A stretch of DNA of 60,325 nucleotides from the NCBI GenBank assembly GCA_905235595.1, contig CAJOMG010000022.1, forward strand, positions 1-60,325. Reading direction: 5' to 3'. The notes under the pieces were generated by a model. The model ran no database searches and was not told the origin of the DNA. It worked only from the letters and a program-made list of their open reading frames with translations. This document shows, one piece after another, positions 9,331 to 18,780 of this stretch. The stretch is from an uncultured Desulfovibrio sp. (lineage in GTDB: Bacteria; Desulfobacterota; Desulfovibrionia; Desulfovibrionales; Desulfovibrionaceae). A program made the position numbers and the translations under genes. Every line of letters starts with the position of its first letter. The stretch's first letter is position 1.

Positions 9331-9342
9331 GGTACGTTCCTC

Positions 9343-10404
9343 CTAGTTGCCCGCAGCCTGGTTCTTCTTGGCAGCCAATTCCGCCTTGGCGCCGCGTACC
9401 ATCTGTACAGCGATATAAATGGAAATAGCGCTTACGAAGCCCAGCACTTCAATGGTTGCCAGCGTGCCAAGCCAGCCCTGAGCAGGAAACTTCGCTTGCA
9501 ACTGCTTCAACACAACTGACATGAGGCAGCCAAGTACAGCGAGACCAAACACAAAACGAATGCCATAGCCCTTCACATATTTCGTGGCAACAACGCCAAT
9601 CTGTGCACCGATAGCCGCACCACACAGCATGACAATGGCTGCCAGCAGTTCAACACGTCCCTGATAAGCATAGCTGAAAGTTCCGTACAAGCCAGAGATG
9701 GCCACTTCAAAAAGGTCAGTACCAACGGCCACATGGGTGGGGCAACCAACCAAGTACACAAGAGCGGGCATGCGGATCAGACCGCCACCGATACCCAGGA
9801 TACCGGCCATCCAGCCAGTGAAGAAACTGATCACTATGGGCAACCACGCAGAGCACGTGATGTTAGCATGACGGAAATAGACCACCGGGGGGATTTTGAT
9901 GGCCTGCAGCTTGTTGGCCCATTCAATACCAGTAGCACCCTTATCAAGAGCCTTACCAGCCTGGGCAGCGGCAGCAGCCTTCTTCTTACGCACTGAAATA
10001 TCATGAAACACAAGCCAAGCCATGGCTATGAGCAGCACGTCATAGAGATAGCGGACAACTTCGTCAACGCGACCGATTTTCTCAAGCTGCATGACACACC
10101 ACACACCGGCATCAACGCCGATGAGGGTACCGATAAGCATGGTCAGACCCAGCACATAGTCAACATTGCCAAACTTGCCGTGACGCATGGTTGAAATAAG
10201 CGATTTACCGGCCATCTGCGCCATATCAGTACCAATGGCGAAAGCCATGGGGAAGCCAAGAATATTCAGGCCTGGCGTCACCATCCACGCGCCGCCCAGA
10301 CCGAAGAAGCCACCGATAATACCCACACCCAGCCCTAGAATGATCAATCCCGGCCAGAAGATGGAAACGCCGGAAATGGGCATAGCCATAAATAACCAAT
10401 CCAT
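9343..10404 (-). CDS. TauE/SafE family permease (putative sulfite/organosulfur exporter)
   Basis: 353 aa with about eight membrane segments. It shows the two internally repeated family motifs: GGFFGLGGAWMVTPGLNILGF with GTDMAQMAGKS, and GILGIGGGLIRMPALVYLVG with AVGTDLFEVA. The start has GGAGG seven bases upstream. Family members move sulfite, sulfoacetate or related anions across the inner membrane; sulfur metabolism in this lineage makes that plausible, but the substrate is not determined by sequence. It lies between a small membrane protein and a DUF4881 lipoprotein, and the three form one operon behind a sigma-54 promoter. Confidence 0.85.
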   Translation of the reverse strand: MDWLFMAMPISGVSIFWPGLIILGLGVGIIGGFFGLGGAWMVTPGLNILGFPMAFAIGTDMAQMAGKSLISTMRHGKFGNVDYVLGLTMLIGTLIGVDAGVWCVMQLEKIGRVDEVVRYLYDVLLIAMAWLVFHDISVRKKKAAAAAQAGKALDKGATGIEWANKLQAIKIPPVVYFRHANITCSAWLPIVISFFTGWMAGILGIGGGLIRMPALVYLVGCPTHVAVGTDLFEVAISGLYGTFSYAYQGRVELLAAIVMLCGAAIGAQIGVVATKYVKGYGIRFVFGLAVLGCLMSVVLKQLQAKFPAQGWLGTLATIEVLGFVSAISIYIAVQMVRGAKAELAAKKNQAAGN

Positions 10405-10422
10405 AACAATGCCTCCTTCTGG

Positions 10423-10704
10423 CTAGTCTTCCGCCAAATCGCGGTGCGTAAGATCAATGCCGATATGGTTCATTACGATATCGGCCAGCCAGCCAAGGAC
10501 GCACCCTAAAATGGGAATGATCAGCATGGTTACTAAGGCAAATGTAAGATGGCTTTCATTATACATTTCGGCCCACCACTGCAAAATACCATGCATGTTT
10601 CGCGTATCGGCCACCATGGCCACACCAGCAGTGCCCGAATATACCGTGAGCACCATTTTACCTAATACCAATGCGGCTGTTGCAAGCCACGTCCAGATAT
10701 TCAT
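10423..10704 (-). CDS. Small two-span membrane protein leading the TauE operon
   Basis: 93 aa from the ATG at 10704, preceded by GGAGGGG; the in-frame codon at 10716 has no site. Two hydrophobic segments are visible: TWLATAALVLGKMVLTVYSG and TFALVTMLIIPILGCVLGWLADI. A charged tail ending THRDLAED follows. It is the first gene after the predicted sigma-54 promoter and ends 18 bp before the permease. It may be an accessory subunit of the permease. I do not recognise a named family. Confidence 0.7.
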   Translation of the reverse strand: MNIWTWLATAALVLGKMVLTVYSGTAGVAMVADTRNMHGILQWWAEMYNESHLTFALVTMLIIPILGCVLGWLADIVMNHIGIDLTHRDLAED

Positions 10705-10781
10705 ACACCCCTCCAAAAATATACGTTAATACCTGTTAGGCCATATTTGCCGTTTTCACGCAAATTGGTCTTTTTTTCACA

Positions 10782-10797
10782 AGCAAACATTATACCA
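10782..10797 (-). promoter_or_regulatory. Predicted sigma-54 promoter for the TauE operon
   Basis: On the minus strand the sequence TGGTATAATGTTTGCT has GG and GC separated by exactly ten bases. It carries a TTTGCT -12 element and a TGG -24 element. Transcription would start near 10771, about 67 nt before the first gene. The divergent neighbour encodes a sigma-54 activator, which strongly supports the reading. Confidence 0.7.
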
Positions 10798-10890
10798 TTG
10801 CGTGATATTTTATGACCGTTTTTTTCGTGGCATCAGCACAATGAATATCAACAAATTGTCTTGTTTATTTCGCGAAATTTTGATATATTT

Positions 10891-10916
10891 TTTGCGTTCA
10901 TCCTTTATCACGCAAA
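10891..10916. promoter_or_regulatory. Candidate activator site (UAS) for the sigma-54 promoter
   Basis: TTTGCGT (10891-10897) and ACGCAAA (10910-10916) form an inverted repeat with a 12-bp spacer. It lies about 120-145 bp upstream of the predicted transcription start, the usual place for an enhancer-binding protein. Further ACGCAA elements occur at 10758-10764 (plus strand) and 10798-10803 (minus strand). A separate perfect palindrome, ATTTCGCGAAAT, lies at 10867-10878. The site ends just before the activator's own start codon, so it may also control that gene. Confidence 0.5.
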
Positions 10917-10925
10917 GAAAAAGCC

Positions 10926-13537
10926 ATGATCACCCCCGAAAACACCATACCTCCCTCTTATGGGTTGGCTACGTTTTTTATGAATCGTAGTCTGACGAGC
11001 CGCATGCTTCTGCTGGGGCTGCCGGTTCTTGCTGTGGCCCTTTTCCTCATCTTTTTAGCCACCGGCAGTGGTTTTGAGTACATAGTCAATCGCGCAAATG
11101 CACGCAATATTCAACTACACAGACCCAGGCCATGAATCTCGCCCTGGAGCAGACCCTTGAACAAACGCGTAATCAGCTGCTTATCTTGGCTGCAGGCTCT
11201 TTGAATGCCAGGGAAATGCTCGACCGCATGCGCTTTCGCGTAAAAAATGGAGGCTTGCAGTACAGAGAACTGGCATTTGAGTGCCTTGCCCCTGAAAACA
11301 GTTTTCTTCTGCTCAATGTGGAAGATGATGTTGTTCACGTGCCTCTGCAGCAGGCCATGGCAAGCCCTACAGGACCTTTTCACGCATCTTCTGCAGAAAA
11401 ACTGCTTCCAGGCCAGGTCAACGTGAGCCAACCTATGGAGGCGCTCTATTCCATGGTGCCAGTGCAAGGAACTGCGCAAAATATTACCGTCTATGTGTTG
11501 CGCTTTACCACGCCAGTATTTGATACCAAGGGTATTTTCAATGGATACCTCATGCTTTCGCTGGATTTGCGTGAATTGCGCGATTTAATTTCCATCTATT
11601 CTGCACCCGATGCGCCTATGCAGACAGACAATGGCACCGAGGTACGCGCAATGTTTTTTGACCGCGAAGGTTGGTTGCTTTTCCAGTCAGAACCGGTCAA
11701 CGATTCCCTGCACCAACGCAAGCTGAGCACAGATACAGCACGGGCCGAACTCACTGGCATTTTTGGGCGGCCCGGTTTCAATACTGCTTTTCGCCCCGGG
11801 CCGGAACATATTGACTACTGGGACATGGTGGTCAATGTGCAAAATGGTCGCTCCGGCCAACTGCCCTACCACCAACGAGCCTGGGGTGATGCACAGCCCG
11901 TGGAACGTGTGAGTTATGTGCCATTGCTCTTCACTCCTTCTGCGGGGGGCACACCTGTTCTCCTGGGAGGCCTTGCCGTACTGGATGCGGGATTCTCCAC
12001 AACCCGCTACGGCATGGTACTCATGGGCATCTACGCTGCCGCATTTATGTGCGGCATGCTTCTGCTGGGTCTAAGTCTGTGGTGGTTAGCACGGCAGATC
12101 AGCAAGCCATTGCGTGTCATCACCATCGAGCTAGAATCACGCAACAACGAAAATACGTATCAGCTTCTCTCGCTGCCGCCAATGCCGCGTGAGCTCGAAC
12201 AACTAAAGGAAAACATAAATGTTCTCCTTGCCAAGCTTGAAAATGCCTATCAACTTAAGCTGCGCCAAGTGGCAGAGGAGGATGCGCACTATCAGCGGGA
12301 ACCTCTGCAAAATCTTCCTCATCTCAGCGACCTGCCTGCTGATGGCATCGTCGGCTTCTCGCCAGCCATGCGGATATTGCTTAAAAATGTGCACAAGGCT
12401 GCCCAGGTCGCTGACGACGTCCTTGTAGTAGGCGAAACAGGAACAGGCAAAGAACTCATCTCAGAAGCCATCCATAAGCAGAGTTCCAGAGCAGATGGCC
12501 CCTTCATAACCATCAACTGCGGGGCCTTGGATGAGAACCTGCTCATGGATACCCTTTTCGGACATGTAAAAGGAGCTTTTACGGAAGCACGAAGCGCACG
12601 CAAAGGAGCCTTTTTGGCTGCAGAGGGAGGCACACTCATGCTGGATGAAGTAGGCAACGCAGCGCCAAAAGTGCAACAGGCCCTGTTACGGGCCCTTTCT
12701 ACAAGACGTATTCGGCCCTTAGGAAGTGATCATGACGTACCCTTTGACACACGTATCATTGCTGCCACCAACGCCCCTTTGCTGGAAGATGCCCAGCGCG
12801 GTTCTTTTCGACAGGATCTCTATTACAGACTGGCCGTAATCACCCTCAACTCCCCTCCGCTGCGCGAGCGTAAGGCAGACATTCCTGCCTTGACCGTCTT
12901 TTTTCTACATGCAATTTGGCGTACGAAATCATATGCCTCAAAGAATGTTGCTTCCCCCCCCCAAATCAGTCGTGGCGTTATGGAAAAACTTTTGCGGTAT
13001 GACTGGCCCGGCAATGTGCGTGAGTTGAAAAATACATTGGCCCGCGCTCTGGCCTTTTGTGACGGACCTATTCTGTTTGCAGAAGACATTCAGCTTGGTA
13101 CGCTCCCCCCCAGACAGGATGCAACACGAAGTCAACTCCTCACGGCAGGAGAAATGATCAAGGCGACAATACCTGTACACCCAAAGCATTTCCACAGGAG
13201 TACCCGAAAAAAAACACCCGCTCCCATGGATAATGATTCTTCTCGCGTTGCTGCCCACGTCATGGATGCTTCACCGCAACTGCCCTCGGGAAACGCACCG
13301 ACGCAGCAAACGAAAACAATATCACCAATGGAAGAATTACCTACACGTGTGCAGGCAGCTTGGCCAAAAATACTTAAAAAGAGGAGTATCACCCGGCAGG
13401 AGTATCAGACACTTTCCGGCACGAACATTTCCAACCGCACCGCACAGTACGACTTGCAGATTCTTGAACAGCATGGGCTTTTAAGAAAAGAGGGCTATGG
13501 ACGCTCCCTGCGCTATATTGTCCTACCTCCCCGATAG
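10926..13537 (+). CDS. Membrane-bound sigma-54 activator, apparently frameshifted near its N-terminus
   Basis: The N-terminal 69 residues (10926 on) carry a membrane segment and stop at 11135. The remaining 801 codons continue in another frame from 11132. Joining them near 11115-11130 gives a natural helix (ARNIQLH then TQAMNLALEQ), so I read this as one gene with a 1-nt loss or 2-nt gain. The long part has a Cache-like periplasmic region and a second membrane segment at about 294-320. An AAA+ domain follows, with Walker A GETGTGKE (about 433), GAFTEA in place of GAFTGA (about 480) and Walker B LMLDEVGN (about 500). The C-terminus is a winged-helix-like DNA-binding region (about 737-801) instead of the usual Fis helix-turn-helix. 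It probably controls the divergent TauE operon. Confidence 0.75.
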
Positions 13538-13603
13538 CTATAGCTGTTGACAGAACGTGAACCATGACAGATATTTTTTTACGAATAGATCTAGGAACCC
13601 GCT

Positions 13604-16171
13604 ATGTTTTCAATGCTGAAACGTCTTTTCGCACGTTCGCCAAGGATCAGCCGCGTACAGGCTATGGACGCCTTTACCAAACGCTACACTTCCTTCAAGA
13701 TACTGTTACAAGCCAATGCTGACCTGGCTAACCTCATGGCCGGCCTTGAAGCCACACTCAGTGGTAACCGTCATCTGGAAACGGAAGAAGTACGCAAAGA
13801 AGCTCGCCGGGCCATTTTTCATTGTGAAAATATGGTCACTGCCTTGGGCAAAATGTCGAACAAACACAATACCGATCTTGAGAACATTGTACACTCCATT
13901 GCCACGCGCATAGAGACTGAGCTCAAGCAGCGCACCAGGGGCGACATAACCCAATTCACCCTGCCGCTCACTGAAGTGGATGCCAGCATGGCCTACAGTG
14001 TGGGCGGCAAGAATGCCAACTTGGGTGAGTTGAGCAACATGCTGGATATGCCAGTGCCACGTGGTTTTGCCATTACGGTACGTGCTGGCAGCTATTTTCT
14101 GTTGCGTACATCCGGCCTCTTTAAAACGCTCCTGTCTCTGCTGCGCTCCATTGATCCGGAAAAACCCGCAGAAATTCGCGGTGTCTCACGCAATATTGAA
14201 GAACTTGTGCTTCAAGCCCCGGTACCGGAGGATGTGGCCCAGGCTCTGTTTGCCGAATGGGACACTGCTTTCGGCAAGGATAGTGCCACTGTGGTCACGG
14301 CCCTGCGTTCCAGTGCCATCGCTGAAGACGGCGTACAATCCTTCGCCGGACAGTATCGCAGCATCCTAGGAGTAACACGTCAGGAGCTCCTGCCTGCGTT
14401 CAAGAAGGTAGTCGCCAGTTTGTTTTCCCCCCGCGCCCTGACTTATCGTGCAGAACACGGATATGCCCTGGATGCCACCGGCATGGGGCTGTGCTGTCTG
14501 GAAATGGTCAAGGCCAAAGCGGCTGGGGTGGTCTTTTCACGCCATCCGGTGGATCTACGCTCCAACGCCATTGTCATCAACGGCTTGTGGGGTCTAGGCG
14601 AGAGCGTGGTGGATGGTACGGGCACACCGGATCAATGGCTTGTTTCACGTGCCACGCGCAAAATCACCAAAACGACCATTGCCCACAAAACCGTACGCCT
14701 GCACCTCACCCGTACAGGCTCTGATGACGTAGAGAGTGTACTGGGACAAGTGCCCGACACACTAGCGGATGTGCCCTGTCTCACCGATGAACAGGTACGG
14801 CGTCTGGCCGATATGGTTATGGAACTGGAAGAACATTACCAGTATCCGCAGGACATGGAATGGGCCATTGACGAAGACGATCAGATTATTTTGCTGCAAA
14901 CGCGGCCCATGGGCATGGACAATGCTGCTGCAGAGCATGCTCCTCCCAAACTGGGAGGGCTGCGGCCCCTGCTTGCCGGGGGGGATGTTGCCGCCAGGGG
15001 TGTTGGCTGTGGCCCCGTAGTGGCGGTAGGCGATGGGGAGGATGTCACACATTTTCCAGAAGGCGCCGTCATGCTGCTGGCGCACTCCTCACCCAATGCC
15101 ATGGCGGCCATGCGCCGCGCTGCAGCCATTATTGCCGAGACGGGCAGCCTCACAGGGCACATGGCTTCAATCTGCAGGGAATTCGCCGTACCCACAGTCA
15201 TGAACATGCCAGGGGCCACGAGTCTGCTTTCCCCGGGACAAATTGTGACTGTAGATGCTCTCTCGGGCAGGGTGTTCAACGGCGAAGTGCCTGAACTGCT
15301 TTCCCTGCGTCTGCGCCGCCCCCAAAACAGCGGTAACAGTCCTGCAATGGTACTCCTCAGGAGAATAGCTCCCTATATTCTGCCCCTGCACCTCGTCGAC
15401 CCACGAGCAGAAACATTTACCCCCCGCCACTGCACCTCCCTGCACGACATCATGCGCTATGTTCATGAATTGAGCTACGTACGCATGTTCCAAATTTCAG
15501 ACAGTGTTACCGACAACAGCGCCGGTGTGGCCTGTCACCTCATCTGCGCTGTGCCGCTTGACTTATATGTTATTGACCTGGGCGGCGGCCTACGCATGCC
15601 GGAAAAACGTGAAGCATACCCTGAAGACGTTTGCAGCCTGCCATTCAAATGCGTGCTCGACGGCATGCTCAACCCCGCCGTACAAGCGCGTGGACCAAGG
15701 CCCGTAAATATGCGTGGCTTTCTCTCCGTCATGGGCCAGAGCGTCATAGGGGGCAATCAGGAAGGATGTTCGCGTTTTGGCCAGCACAGCTATGCCATTA
15801 TTTCAGACCGTTACCTCAACTTTTCCTCCCGCGTGGGCTACCACTATGCCATTCTGGACTGCTGGTGCGGCGACACCCTGAACAAAAACTATATTCGCTT
15901 TGAGTTCGCCGGCGGTGCCGCCGCCGGTACCCAACGTGAACGCCGTGTGCGCTGCATCGGCATTATTCTGCATTCTTTGGGCTTTTCCGTGGAAATCACA
16001 GGAGACAGGCTGCGGGCCCGCTATCAAAAATATCCCAGGACAGAAGTGTGCGACCGCCTGGATCAGCTTGGTCGTCTGTTGATCATGACCCGACAAATGG
16101 ACATGCTCATGGTTGATGAAGAAGCTGTCCAGGCGTATGCCACAAAATTTCTCAACGGCGAATACCATTAA
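13604..16171 (+). CDS. PEP synthase-like protein lacking the PEP-binding barrel
   Basis: 855 aa. Residues about 1-115 are helical and unfamiliar. Then comes a pyruvate/ATP-binding domain (PPDK_N type), with SVGGKNANLGEL, VRSSAIAEDG-like ALRSSAIAED, and the MEWAIDEDDQIILLQTRP end motif. A phosphohistidine swivel domain follows, with TGSLTGHMASICREFAVPTV and His near residue 519. The C-terminal TIM barrel that binds PEP/pyruvate in full enzymes is absent; about 290 unfamiliar residues replace it. It may be a phosphotransfer protein that works with a partner or on a different substrate. It follows the sigma-54 activator by 66 bp on the same strand, so the two may be linked functionally. Confidence 0.7.
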   Translation: MFSMLKRLFARSPRISRVQAMDAFTKRYTSFKILLQANADLANLMAGLEATLSGNRHLETEEVRKEARRAIFHCENMVTALGKMSNKHNTDLENIVHSIATRIETELKQRTRGDITQFTLPLTEVDASMAYSVGGKNANLGELSNMLDMPVPRGFAITVRAGSYFLLRTSGLFKTLLSLLRSIDPEKPAEIRGVSRNIEELVLQAPVPEDVAQALFAEWDTAFGKDSATVVTALRSSAIAEDGVQSFAGQYRSILGVTRQELLPAFKKVVASLFSPRALTYRAEHGYALDATGMGLCCLEMVKAKAAGVVFSRHPVDLRSNAIVINGLWGLGESVVDGTGTPDQWLVSRATRKITKTTIAHKTVRLHLTRTGSDDVESVLGQVPDTLADVPCLTDEQVRRLADMVMELEEHYQYPQDMEWAIDEDDQIILLQTRPMGMDNAAAEHAPPKLGGLRPLLAGGDVAARGVGCGPVVAVGDGEDVTHFPEGAVMLLAHSSPNAMAAMRRAAAIIAETGSLTGHMASICREFAVPTVMNMPGATSLLSPGQIVTVDALSGRVFNGEVPELLSLRLRRPQNSGNSPAMVLLRRIAPYILPLHLVDPRAETFTPRHCTSLHDIMRYVHELSYVRMFQISDSVTDNSAGVACHLICAVPLDLYVIDLGGGLRMPEKREAYPEDVCSLPFKCVLDGMLNPAVQARGPRPVNMRGFLSVMGQSVIGGNQEGCSRFGQHSYAIISDRYLNFSSRVGYHYAILDCWCGDTLNKNYIRFEFAGGAAAGTQRERRVRCIGIILHSLGFSVEITGDRLRARYQKYPRTEVCDRLDQLGRLLIMTRQMDMLMVDEEAVQAYATKFLNGEYH

Positions 16172-16207
16172 CGCAAACCACAGTGTAATAACGCACCACC
16201 GTACCCT

Positions 16208-17431
16208 ATGTCTTCTCGTCTTCCGTCCGATTCTCTGTTGAGCCGTGACTTTATACTGCTTTTCTGTATCACCATGTGCTGCAACAGCTTCATCGCCGTG
16301 TTTTACTGCTTTGAACAATGGCTTGAACGACTGGCAATCTCGCCGAACTGGCGCGGCATTTTGCTTTCTGCCATGTTTGTCACTGTGCTGATCTTCCGCC
16401 CTATCAGCAGTATTGTATTCCTGCGCCGGAGCAAACTGTGGGCACTGGCGCTCTCCATCATCGCCTCCAGCGCCATCATGCTGACCTACCCCTTTGTGAC
16501 AGGAACACACATGGTGGGCCTGGTGCTCTTTCTACGCCTGGTACAAGGCGCAGCCCTGGCCGTATTTTCCTGCTGTACTGTGGCCGTGCTGGTCGACTGC
16601 ATTCCCAAAGGCCAGAGTGCCCGCGGTTTCGCCCTTTTCTCCTTCACACTGCTCCTGCCCTATTCCGTTATTCCCGCGGTTGCTGAGCACATTCTACCCC
16701 TGCTCGGCGGCGAACCACAGCTCTTTGCCGCCACGGCCCTGCTGGGGATACCATCTCTCGTCATGCTTATTCCCTTAGCCTCCCGTCTGCGCAGGCCTGA
16801 GCTTGCCCCGGTGGAGCAGGGTGGAGCCACTGGGCAGAGACTTTGGCAGCAGCTGCGCCATTCCGGTCTGTTCTTCGTGTACTTTGCCTGTTTCAGCTTC
16901 AGTATCATGACTGTTCAGGCCATTTTCTTTATGAAGGGGCTGTGCTCCCTCACCGGAGCGCGGCCAGCCTGGTTTTTCAGCATCTATACCTTGACCATCA
17001 TCGCCGTACGCCTGACGGGCAGCCACAGGCTCGACACCCTGCCCCGCTACCGCACGACCCTGATGTGCAGTGCCCTGCTTGTCTGCTGCATGCTGGGTCT
17101 GGCCTGGGGTCCGGTATGGGCCTTCATTCCCCTCACCCTGCTCTATGGCTTCGGGCTGGGCCTGCTCTATCCCCTGCTCGCTGCCATGGTGTACGACCGA
17201 TCCACGGCTGACACGCGCTCCCTTAACTCCAACCTCATGATGGCGGCCTTTGACGCCAGCGCCATGCTGGCACCGCTCCTGGGCGGGTTGATCATCCATG
17301 CGGGTTTCGGCTATCGCGGCGTATTCACGGGCACTGCCATCTCCATCGCCATCTGCGGTTGCTCCCTCCTGGCAGATTGGCTGCGCATGCGCACAGGCCT
17401 TCCGAAACAAAACTACAGACTTATTCCTTAA
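16208..17431 (+). CDS. MFS transporter
   Basis: 407 aa with about twelve hydrophobic segments and an intracellular loop containing the FLRRSK segment near the family motif position. It starts 36 bp after the PEP synthase-like gene and is probably cotranscribed with it. The late helix GFGLGLLYPLLAAMVYDRS resembles drug/metabolite exporters of this superfamily. The substrate cannot be told from the sequence. Confidence 0.75.
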   Translation: MSSRLPSDSLLSRDFILLFCITMCCNSFIAVFYCFEQWLERLAISPNWRGILLSAMFVTVLIFRPISSIVFLRRSKLWALALSIIASSAIMLTYPFVTGTHMVGLVLFLRLVQGAALAVFSCCTVAVLVDCIPKGQSARGFALFSFTLLLPYSVIPAVAEHILPLLGGEPQLFAATALLGIPSLVMLIPLASRLRRPELAPVEQGGATGQRLWQQLRHSGLFFVYFACFSFSIMTVQAIFFMKGLCSLTGARPAWFFSIYTLTIIAVRLTGSHRLDTLPRYRTTLMCSALLVCCMLGLAWGPVWAFIPLTLLYGFGLGLLYPLLAAMVYDRSTADTRSLNSNLMMAAFDASAMLAPLLGGLIIHAGFGYRGVFTGTAISIAICGCSLLADWLRMRTGLPKQNYRLIP

Positions 17432-17746
17432 ACGCCACACTTGTTCGTCCTGAGACCGCTGCTCAGCGACCTCACTATGCAAATGGCAACAATGCATACA
17501 GGCGTCTGGTACAAACATTGAGATGGCGCAACTGGCACGGCAATGCTCGGATTGATATTAGTATTTATGGTCACAACTAGTTGAAATACATATATTACAC
17601 TATCATAGTTAATTGAGCCTCATCCTTAAGAGGGATGTACTGACTCGCAGCATATTGTGTTTTTTCTGCAAAATCACCCTTAGGGGTGATTGTTTTTTTC
17701 TTCAAAACAAGCACGATAAGTAAAATTTTCGCAGTGGAGACACCTG
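17432..17746. other. 315-bp intergenic region before the periplasmic-protein run
   Basis: No gene is visible here. The region holds a perfect TCACCC-type dyad (listed separately) and a likely -10 element TAAAAT at 17721-17726. There is also a looser inverted repeat, CATCC (17621-17625) with GGATG (17633-17637) around TTAAGAG, which resembles the dyad but has different spacing. Confidence 0.6.
17672..17691. promoter_or_regulatory. Palindromic operator 1 (TCACCC-N4-GGGTGA)
   Basis: AATCACCC-TTAG-GGGTGATT is a perfect 8-bp-arm dyad with a 4-bp spacer, 55 bp before the start of the 205-aa exported protein. The same core recurs at 23814 and twice near 26323-26370, next to the LuxR-type regulator. 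I infer it is that regulator's binding site. Confidence 0.7.
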
Positions 17747-18364
17747 ATGAAAAAAGCTTTTCTTGTCAACGGCATTCTTGGCCTTGCGCTTGCATTTCTT
17801 TGTGTTCTTCAAACTCCCTGCACAGCAGGCGATTTCACACCGGCTCAAATAAAAAAAATGGGCATTTTTCTCTCCAACTTTACAGAGCTCGGCTTCTATA
17901 ATGTCGACCACCGTGATTTTCTGGATCCACTGCATCCTGAAATGGCTATCCGTTTTGGCATCTGGCACAATTACAGAAACAACTTCAATTCGCGGATCAA
18001 ACATTGCAGGGAATCCTGCCCTTACGGCAGCCTGACCATTAACGGAAAGTATGTAGCCGAAAGCATAGATAAATATTTAGGATTCAGCTTTGACAATCAT
18101 CAGAGCGTTTCATCAGACTATATCACATGCCATTATGACGGCAGGCTCTATCATTTTGAAGGCGCTGATGGCGAGAACAACGCGTATGTCAGAGTGCGTG
18201 AAGCACGTAGCATTTCAGACGGTGTGATACGCCTGCGTGGCGAAATGTACGACCCTGATGACCCATCAGAAACCCTGGGAACATGTAATGCTGAGATAAC
18301 ACCTTCCTCATGGCAGGGCAAACCGTCCTGGAATCTTTTGAACATCTCCTGCAACAGAAATTAG
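17747..18364 (+). CDS. Exported protein of unknown function, first gene of the periplasmic run
   Basis: 205 aa with a typical signal peptide of about 27 residues (hydrophobic core ILGLALAFLCVL) and GGAGA upstream of the ATG. The mature part has six or so Cys residues, including a CRESC pair, so disulfides are likely. It contains an aromatic segment FGIWHNYRNNF. It follows operator 1 directly and is two bases from the LprI-like gene, so it should be the first gene of an operon. I do not recognise a domain. Confidence 0.75.
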   Translation: MKKAFLVNGILGLALAFLCVLQTPCTAGDFTPAQIKKMGIFLSNFTELGFYNVDHRDFLDPLHPEMAIRFGIWHNYRNNFNSRIKHCRESCPYGSLTINGKYVAESIDKYLGFSFDNHQSVSSDYITCHYDGRLYHFEGADGENNAYVRVREARSISDGVIRLRGEMYDPDDPSETLGTCNAEITPSSWQGKPSWNLLNISCNRN

Positions 18365-18377
18365 GATGGAGCGAGGT

Positions 18378-18719
18378 ATGCCCTGCGAACTTGTCGTTTG
18401 TATGCTAGTGTGTTTCCTGATGACCGCATCTGGCGCCTTTGCTCTGTCAGACAGTGAATACAAGGCACTGCTTCAGTCTTCGCCTGAATACCGCCAGGCA
18501 GAGACGGAACTCGCCGCTGCGTGGAAACACGCCTACCAGAGCGTCAAGAGCGTCGAAGGCATGGCATATCGGGAGCTGCGCGACAATCAGCGCGACTGGC
18601 TTGCCACTGCCCGTGATGAAGAGGCACAGGGCTATATAGCCCGTGGTATGGACAGGGGCCAGGCCTATGCCAGGGTAACGCGGGACCGCACGGCATACCT
18701 TAACTCCTTCGTCCGCTGA
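18378..18719 (+). CDS. LprI-like (DUF1311) exported protein
   Basis: 113 aa from the ATG at 18378, preceded by GGAGC at usable spacing; an ATG at 18366 has none. A signal peptide ends near SGAFA. The mature part has the DUF1311/LprI pattern: an early YRQAETELAAAWK segment, then LRDNQRDWLATARDEEA, then a repeated Arg/Tyr tail. Some family members inhibit lysozyme, but that is not general. It lies between the 205-aa exported protein and the alkylsulfatase, with a strong hairpin right after its stop codon. Confidence 0.75.
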   Translation: MPCELVVCMLVCFLMTASGAFALSDSEYKALLQSSPEYRQAETELAAAWKHAYQSVKSVEGMAYRELRDNQRDWLATARDEEAQGYIARGMDRGQAYARVTRDRTAYLNSFVR

Positions 18720-18750
18720 CAGTGTCCCTTCCCCAGGGAAGGGACACTGT
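18719..18750. terminator. Strong 15-bp hairpin between the LprI-like and alkylsulfatase genes
   Basis: The arms at 18719-18733 and 18736-18750 (outer end ACAGTGTCCC, inner end TTCCC) pair perfectly over 15 bp, with only CA at the tip. It begins inside the stop codon of the LprI-like gene. There is no T-run, so it may partly terminate transcription or shield the 3' end of the upstream message and set different levels for the next gene. Confidence 0.6.
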
Positions 18751-18780
18751 CCATGGCACCTCTAACAATTGGAAAGAGCC

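Noticed and set aside
15803..16510. 235-codon minus-strand frame across the end of the PEP synthase-like gene
   Set aside because: It overlaps two genes with clear domains and has shadow-like His/Gln-rich composition.
16775..17518. 247-codon minus-strand frame opposite the MFS gene
   Set aside because: It is a mirror of the MFS coding sequence with Gly/Gln/Ala-rich nonsense and no start site.
17621..17637. CATCC-TTAAGAG-GGATG as a further LuxR operator
   Set aside because: It resembles the dyad but the spacing is 7 instead of 4 and the arms differ, so I did not count it.
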